From CAZMZF01 sp964570765 (GTDB lineage: Bacteria > Zixibacteria > MSB-5A5 > RBG-16-43-9), in assembly GCA_964570765.1 (NCBI GenBank), contig CAZMZF010000021.1:1-47194 (forward strand): a DNA stretch of 47,194 nucleotides, written 5' to 3'. The position numbers and the translations under genes were made by a program. A model generated the notes under the pieces. The model made no database searches, was not told where the DNA came from, and was given only the letters and a program-made list of their open reading frames with translations. Of the stretch, positions 43,264 through 47,194 are shown one piece after another; the first letter of the stretch is position 1; each line of letters opens with the position of its first letter.

Positions 43264-43860
43264 AAGGAAGTAGAGCTACCATATTTAGTCTCAAATAAAC
43301 GTATCAGTGATTTACTTCAGAAAATTAAGACTGCGGCTGTTCCCGACCGACTTACATATGAGTTTTTAAAAAAGCTTGGTTTCACGAGTTCGAATGACCG
43401 AAACTTCATACCTTTGCTTAAAAAACTTGGGTTTTTGGATCCAAGTGGTGTCCCCACAGACCTATATAAAGAATATCGCCACAAAGGTTCGGTTGTCTTG
43501 GCTCAGGCTATAAGGGAATTATATTCAGAGCTTTTCGCTATAGATGAGGATATTCACAAAAAGGATAGAAATATAGTCAAAGGAGTAGTTAGTCGTGTGA
43601 CAGGTCGTGAAGCGAAATATGTTGACTTAATTACAAGTACCTTTACAGCACTATGCGGTTTCGCAGATTTTGAGACGACTGAAGAGGAGGAAGAAGGAGA
43701 GGAAGAGAAAAAGAAAAAGGAGGAAGAAAAGAAACTAGGGTTAAAATCTGAGAAAGAGTTAACTTTTAGATATAACATTGAGATTCACCTTCCAGCAACG
43801 ACAGACATAGCAGTTTATAATGCTATATTCAAAAGTCTAAAGGAACATTTACTTGATTAA
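43264..43860 (+). CDS. DUF5343-family protein, start codon apparently lost or non-standard
   Basis: The family-like sequence begins well before the first ordinary start in frame (TTG at 43414). Between a TAA at 43246 and 43414 the frame reads EVELPYLVSNKRISDLL, IKTAAVPDRLTYEFLKKLGF and NDRNFIPLLKKLGFLDPSG, the expected DUF5343 N-terminus, without ATG, GTG or TTG. AGAGAGGAG at 43249-43257 is placed so that the codon at 43264 (AAG) would be the start, suggesting ATG changed to AAG. Total about 198 codons. The C-terminal part has a Glu/Lys-rich tract (about 43675-43735) and an alpha/beta end FRYNIEIHLPATTD. Three bases lie between its stop and the HEPN gene. DUF5343 genes often neighbour HEPN genes; function unknown, defence or toxin-antitoxin suspected. 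Confidence 0.7.
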   Translation, partial: KEVELPYLVSNKRISDLLQKIKTAAVPDRLTYEFLKKLGFTSSNDRNFIPLLKKLGFLDPSGVPTDLYKEYRHKGSVVLAQAIRELYSELFAIDEDIHKKDRNIVKGVVSRVTGREAKYVDLITSTFTALCGFADFETTEEEEEGEEEKKKKEEEKKLGLKSEKELTFRYNIEIHLPATTDIAVYNAIFKSLKEHLLD

Positions 43861-43863
43861 GTT

Positions 43864-44442
43864 ATGAATAAAACATCAAAACTTCAACAAAGCATTTTCA
43901 AGGCTCTACTTTTAGAAGATACATTGGATAAACTCCAGGACCGTGGTATTAGTGTACGTGAGAATTTAAGACAACCTGCTCTTACTCAACTCTATATACA
44001 AGATTTCAGTCTTACTATCCGTTTCCAAGCAACACAAATGCAACATGTTTACGAAGCGTTTTTTTGTCTCAAAAACGCAGTTAGAGAATTGATAGTACAA
44101 CACCTTTCGGAGCGCCATGGTGCAAACTGGTGGGAACTGCGCATTCCTGTAAAGATAAAAGCAGACGTTAAAAAGCTTAAAGAAAAAGAAAAAAGGAACA
44201 AGTATTATGCTCAAAGATCCGCAACAAGTATTGGATATACAATGTTTGGAAATCTAGCACAAATCATAATTAGCAATTGGAATGATTTTTCTGATCTCTT
44301 TCCAAATCAAGCTTGGATAACTGCACGTTTTGATGACCTTGAAATGTCTCGGAATATTATCATGCATACAAATTTATTACCGGATATCGAGATAGATAGA
44401 ATAAAGTCAATCGTAAAGGATTGGCTCACTCAAGTTGGATGA
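43864..44442 (+). CDS. HEPN-domain protein (Swt1-like), putative RNase
   Basis: 192 residues. The C-terminal half is a helical HEPN domain of the Swt1/Swt1-like type, with the RNase motif Arg163-Asn164-x3-His168 (SRNIIMHTNLL) followed by DIEIDRIKSIVKDWLTQVG. YEAFFCLKNAVRELI at about 58-75 is the first HEPN helix, and ANWWELRIPVKIK follows. The N-terminal 50 residues are helical. HEPN proteins with this motif are metal-independent RNases in toxin-antitoxin and abortive-infection systems. It starts 3 bases after the DUF5343 stop, so the two are co-translated. AT-rich compared with neighbours, consistent with an accessory origin. No ribosome site of its own. Confidence 0.78.
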   Translation: MNKTSKLQQSIFKALLLEDTLDKLQDRGISVRENLRQPALTQLYIQDFSLTIRFQATQMQHVYEAFFCLKNAVRELIVQHLSERHGANWWELRIPVKIKADVKKLKEKEKRNKYYAQRSATSIGYTMFGNLAQIIISNWNDFSDLFPNQAWITARFDDLEMSRNIIMHTNLLPDIEIDRIKSIVKDWLTQVG

Positions 44443-44582
44443 CGTAATTTCCTAAAATTACACGCCGTTCTTGAGCATTTTTTGAATTATACGTTATTGG
44501 TGGTGTCAGGAGTTTCTTCCTGACGCTTATGTTTTTGTTAGGAGGTAACTCCCGACAGCACTGAGAAATTTTATCTCGATGA

Positions 44583-44639
44583 ATCGAGCAACTACATTTC
44601 TCCTCCCAAATGCATAGGGGCGAGGAGACCTCGCCCCTA
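44583..44639. repeat. Intergenic repeats at the HEPN/ABC-F junction
   Basis: 44583-44603 is the inverted copy of a 21-base segment at 21637-21657. 44615-44639 is a perfect hairpin, TAGGGGCGAGG-AGA-CCTCGCCCCTA, of the GTAGGGG family, and covers the stop codon of the ABC-F gene. GTCAGGAG..CCTGAC lies just upstream (44505-44523). These separate two converging genes and may terminate both. Confidence 0.65.
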
Positions 44640-46244
44640 CGTGATCTTACCAAGATTCAAGACATCACATTCTAACTTCTTTATCAGATACCGATCATGG
44701 GTTACGAACAATATGGAGCCGGGATAATCTTTCAGGGCATTCTCCAGGGCTTCCCGGGCATCTATATCCAGATGATTGGTCGGCTCATCTAAGATTAGGA
44801 AATTGGCACCGGACAGAAGAAGCTTTGCAATTATTACCCTCCCTTTTTCCCCTTCGCTTAAATCTTTTATCCTTTTGAAAACTGAATCTTTTCTCAACAT
44901 CAAGGCACCTAATACAGTCCGGACCCAGACCGGATTATCAGTTATATCTGATAAAGTTGCCTCCTCTAATATCGTTTTCTCCTCTTCCAGACTTTTCCTT
45001 TCCTGATCAAAATATCCGATCTTAATTTTATGACCTAAAATCAATTCCCCTTTATCCGGCTCAACTTCCCCTAAGATGATTTTCAGAAGAGTGGTTTTCC
45101 CGCAGCCGTTAGGTCCGGTAACTGCTAAATTTTTACCTTTAAAGATAGAAAAGCTCAAATCCTCAAACAGTTTTTTCTTGCCATAAGATTTTGATAAACC
45201 TGTTACCGAAAGTACTAAATTCCCTGAAAGATCAAAATCGGGAAAATTCAAAGATACCCTTTTTTCCTCAAAAGGCTTCTCCACCTTCTCGATCTGCTCA
45301 GCTCTTTTCTCCACAGCTTTAGCCCTACGGGCCAGCTTGGCTGCAACTGCAGTTATATGCCCTTTGGCACGGCCTCCACCGATCCTCTGCTTTTCCTTGC
45401 GTTTTGCCCAGACCTTTCTCCTTTGAGCTTCCTGTTTTAATCTTTTAACCTTTTTCCTTTTATCCTCATATTCTTCCCACTGTCTCTGGACCTCTTTTTC
45501 TTTTTGCTCAAAGTAGGAGCTGTAATTCCCCTTATACTCTTTTAAGCTTCCCCTTCTTAAATCCAAGATCTTCTTTACGGTCTTATCCAGAAAAGTCCGG
45601 TCATGCGAGACTATGAGCAATATACCTCTGAAGTTAAGTAGATATTCCTCTAACCATTCTAAGCTGGATAAATCCAGATGATTAGTTGGTTCATCTAAGA
45701 TCATAAAATCGGGCTTAGCCAAAAGGATTTTTACTAAATCCGCCTTGGTCTTCTGACCACTGGAGAGTTTATTGAAATCCAGAACCATTTCTTCCTTTGA
45801 AAATCCTAGACCGGACAGAGTTTTTTCTATTTCAGCTTTTGTTTCCCAGCCTCTAAGGAAACTAAATTTCTCCTGCAATAGGGCATATTGAGTGGCAACC
45901 TCTTCATTCGATATATTTAGCTCTAATCTTTTCAACTCGGAATAAACCTTTTGTATTTTCGGATAAACCTCTAAGATATAGTCTAATAAAGTTCCCTCAT
46001 ATCCAGTGTTGCTTTCCTGTTTCAGATAACCTATTTGAATATTTGATCTGGACTGAACCATCTTTCCTGAAACCGGCTTTTCTTCACCGATTATTATCTT
46101 CAAAAGTGTGGTTTTGCCGCATCCATTCGGTCCGACAAGCCCGATCCTGTCGCCTGTATTTATATCTAAATTCACCTTTTCAAATAGATTATCTTCACCG
46201 AAAGTATAGCTGAAGCTTATATCTTTTAAGTTAAGAAGGTGCAT
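44637..46244 (-). CDS. ABC-F family ATPase (ribosome-associated)
   Basis: 535 residues with two ABC domains and no membrane part: Walker A GPNGCGKTTLLK twice (about residues 36-48 and 370-385), signatures LSSGQKTKADLVK and LSEGEKGRVIIAK, Walker B MILDEPTNHLD and LILDEPTNHLD. The linker (about 235-320) is long, highly charged and helical (QWEEYEDKRKKVKRLKQEAQRRK), as in ABC-F proteins that reach into the ribosomal P-site region. ABC-F members act in translation (EttA-like) or protect ribosomes from antibiotics. The exact subgroup cannot be set from sequence alone. Ribosome site GGAG precedes the ATG, and a terminator-like hairpin lies directly upstream. Confidence 0.9.
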   Translation of the reverse strand: MHLLNLKDISFSYTFGEDNLFEKVNLDINTGDRIGLVGPNGCGKTTLLKIIIGEEKPVSGKMVQSRSNIQIGYLKQESNTGYEGTLLDYILEVYPKIQKVYSELKRLELNISNEEVATQYALLQEKFSFLRGWETKAEIEKTLSGLGFSKEEMVLDFNKLSSGQKTKADLVKILLAKPDFMILDEPTNHLDLSSLEWLEEYLLNFRGILLIVSHDRTFLDKTVKKILDLRRGSLKEYKGNYSSYFEQKEKEVQRQWEEYEDKRKKVKRLKQEAQRRKVWAKRKEKQRIGGGRAKGHITAVAAKLARRAKAVEKRAEQIEKVEKPFEEKRVSLNFPDFDLSGNLVLSVTGLSKSYGKKKLFEDLSFSIFKGKNLAVTGPNGCGKTTLLKIILGEVEPDKGELILGHKIKIGYFDQERKSLEEEKTILEEATLSDITDNPVWVRTVLGALMLRKDSVFKRIKDLSEGEKGRVIIAKLLLSGANFLILDEPTNHLDIDAREALENALKDYPGSILFVTHDRYLIKKLECDVLNLGKIT

Positions 46245-46254
46245 ACAATTCTCC

Positions 46255-46291
46255 TCAAATAAAAAAGCCGGAAGCGTTTTCTCCTCGGCTT
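46255..46291 (-). terminator. Terminator-like hairpin in the ABC-F leader
   Basis: On the minus strand AAGCCG (46291-46286) pairs with CGGCTT (46270-46265) around a 15-base loop, followed by a run of T. It ends only about 10 bases before the ABC-F ribosome site, so it either terminates transcription from the lipoprotein gene or acts as an attenuator. Confidence 0.45.
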
Positions 46292-46313
46292 AAAATATCT
46301 TTTAACCAATTTT

Positions 46314-46347
46314 GTCAAGCATCCCGCAAAATGCGGGAATGCTTGAC
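46314..46347. repeat. GTCAAGCAT / ATGCTTGAC palindrome
   Basis: GTCAAGCAT then CCCGCA-AAA-TGCGGG, one unpaired A, then ATGCTTGAC: a 15-bp stem. The CCCGCA/TGCGGG core also appears in the palindrome inside the broken tRNA-Asn copy (30191-30209) and in one near 22590-22615. Confidence 0.6.
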
Positions 46348-46351
46348 CTAC

Positions 46352-46423
46352 AAATAAATACACCAATAGACCCCAGAAGAAAAACTCTACTTAAGAATTA
46401 TAAGGATGTCTATTGGTTTATTT
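46352..46423 (-). terminator. Long-loop inverted repeat downstream of the lipoprotein gene
   Basis: Arms around CCAATAGAC (46362-46371, preceded by AAATAAA) and GTCTATTGG (46408-46416, followed by TTTATTT) are complementary over about 16 bases apart from three extra bases. On the minus strand it ends in TTTATTTG. A plausible terminator for the lipoprotein transcript. Confidence 0.4.
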
Positions 46424-46503
46424 CACAAGATACTACTCCTTTTTAAACAGGATAATAATTTTAAAAAAATAGTCAAGCAATTTCTATTCTCTTTTTTGAA
46501 ATA

Positions 46504-47052
46504 TTAGAAACGTTCAATTCTGAAGGAATAAGCTGCGCCCCCTCCTGCTGGAAGATAGACTGAAACGCCGTTGGAGAAAATCTTCTCCTGGTCACCGTTA
46601 CACGTGCTGATGAGGATATAGTCATCCTTAACCTCAGTAATCGAATCATAGATAATCCCATCTTTGATATTACAGGTATTAGGGGCAAACTGTGTAGAAT
46701 CTACCTTCAAAGGAGTTTCGGTGGTATCAGGCTGAAGCACAACTTTTTGAAAGAAGGTTAGTTTGCTGCCTGGAAATTGCCGAACCCGTATTATCTGCTT
46801 CCTTGCCATCCCCTTATTATGGTATTGAATCTGTGAAGCTCCACAATAGATGTTTGGCGAACTGCTATCTCCTGAGGCAACCAAAACGAAATAGTGAGAG
46901 TCAGTATAAATGGCATAGCTCCCATCCTGCAAAACCCAGACCCCCTTTCTCCACTCAGCCAGTTTAGTTTTAAGGTCTTTAGGTGGAGTGGAACAGGAAA
47001 CAACAAGAAGCAAAAAGATTACTGCCAGGGTAAACAAATTGAATTTTTTCAT
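46504..47052 (-). CDS. Small lipoprotein, unknown function
   Basis: 182 residues from the ATG at 47052, which has GGAGG eight bases upstream; the in-frame ATG five codons earlier overlaps that site. Signal sequence MKKFNLFTLAVIFLLLVVSC with lipobox VVSC, so the mature protein is anchored by a lipidated Cys. The mature part is about 160 residues, mostly beta, with GVWVLQDGSYAIYTDSHYFVLVASGD near the start, ITEVKDDYILISTCNGDQE, and a Gly-rich GGGAAYSFRIERF end. Two cysteines in the mature part could form a disulfide. No known family recognised. Monocistronic. Confidence 0.7.
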   Translation of the reverse strand: MKKFNLFTLAVIFLLLVVSCSTPPKDLKTKLAEWRKGVWVLQDGSYAIYTDSHYFVLVASGDSSSPNIYCGASQIQYHNKGMARKQIIRVRQFPGSKLTFFQKVVLQPDTTETPLKVDSTQFAPNTCNIKDGIIYDSITEVKDDYILISTCNGDQEKIFSNGVSVYLPAGGGAAYSFRIERF

Positions 47053-47104
47053 ACAATCATCCTCCATTCATTTTTTTTAATCACTCTGAGTGAAGATATG
47101 GATC

Positions 47105-47132
47105 TATCCCACCTTGAAGTCAAGGTGGGATA
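47105..47132. repeat. TATCCCACCTTGA palindrome
   Basis: TATCCCACCTTGA-AG-TCAAGGTGGGATA, 13-bp perfect arms, upstream of the lipoprotein gene. A second inverted pair, CTCTCCTCTT / AAGAGGAGAG, follows up to 47188. Core shared with 2781-2807. Confidence 0.65.
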
Positions 47133-47194
47133 CCGAGTTCCCTCTCCTCTTTGGGGGCTGTGTCATAATAGTTAGTAAGAGGAGAGAAGGTCTT

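Overview
The window is about 47 kb of moderately AT-rich bacterial chromosome. It has gene-dense stretches separated by intergenic regions packed with short palindromic and dispersed repeats. Two large exported proteins end in the FlgD-like C-terminal domain introduced by a YPNPFN motif. Together with giant kinase/TPR/GAF/sigma-54-type regulators, a pentaheme cytochrome and an anaerobic glycyl radical enzyme, this suggests an uncultured Gram-negative anaerobe of the FCB/Zixibacteria-like candidate phyla. That placement is inference; no rRNA or marker gene is present.

Layout. 1-5.2 kb: housekeeping and redox genes (etfA partial, etfB, pentaheme cytochrome c, Fe/Mn superoxide dismutase, site-2 protease with CBS domains, tRNA-Lys). 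5.4-12.4 kb: a regulatory island, all on the minus strand. A 1675-residue kinase-ATPase-TPR-GAF-AAA+-HTH regulator is followed by a short intergenic region with a 22-bp perfect palindrome and a sigma-54-like promoter candidate. Then come a 73-residue exported peptide, a degenerate sigma-54-activator-like AAA+ protein and a short HTH protein. 12.6-16.1 kb: acyl-CoA/AMP ligase, acyl carrier protein and 2-amino-3-ketobutyrate CoA ligase. 16.8-21.3 kb: multi-PAS hybrid histidine kinase, stand-alone receiver and methyltransferase. 21.9-27.5 kb: membrane proteins (a MarC-family gene split by an in-frame stop, DedA, CNNM/CorC), then an orphan membrane protein and an Mrr-like nuclease separated by an attC-like hairpin, then HtpX.

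28.1-33.4 kb: a secreted subtilisin, tRNA-Asn with a broken second copy just downstream, and a 12-repeat exported protein. 34.4-39.0 kb: a four-gene operon (two small exported subunits, a PapD/DUF916-like chaperone, a 936-residue outer-membrane usher-like protein) that looks like a divergent chaperone-usher surface-fibre system, with a strong hairpin just after the first gene. 39.6-42.8 kb: a glycyl radical enzyme closest to trans-4-hydroxy-L-proline dehydratase, with its activase. 43.1-44.4 kb: a DUF5343 + HEPN (RNxxxH) pair behind a good promoter and a perfect palindrome; the first gene seems to lack a start codon. 44.6-47.1 kb: an ABC-F ATPase with a terminator-like hairpin in its leader, and a lipoprotein.

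The strongest candidates for undescribed biology are the peptide/giant-regulator island (5.4-12.4 kb), the chaperone-usher-like operon (34.4-39.0 kb) and the DUF5343-HEPN module (43.0-44.4 kb). No CRISPR array, transposase or rRNA gene was recognised.
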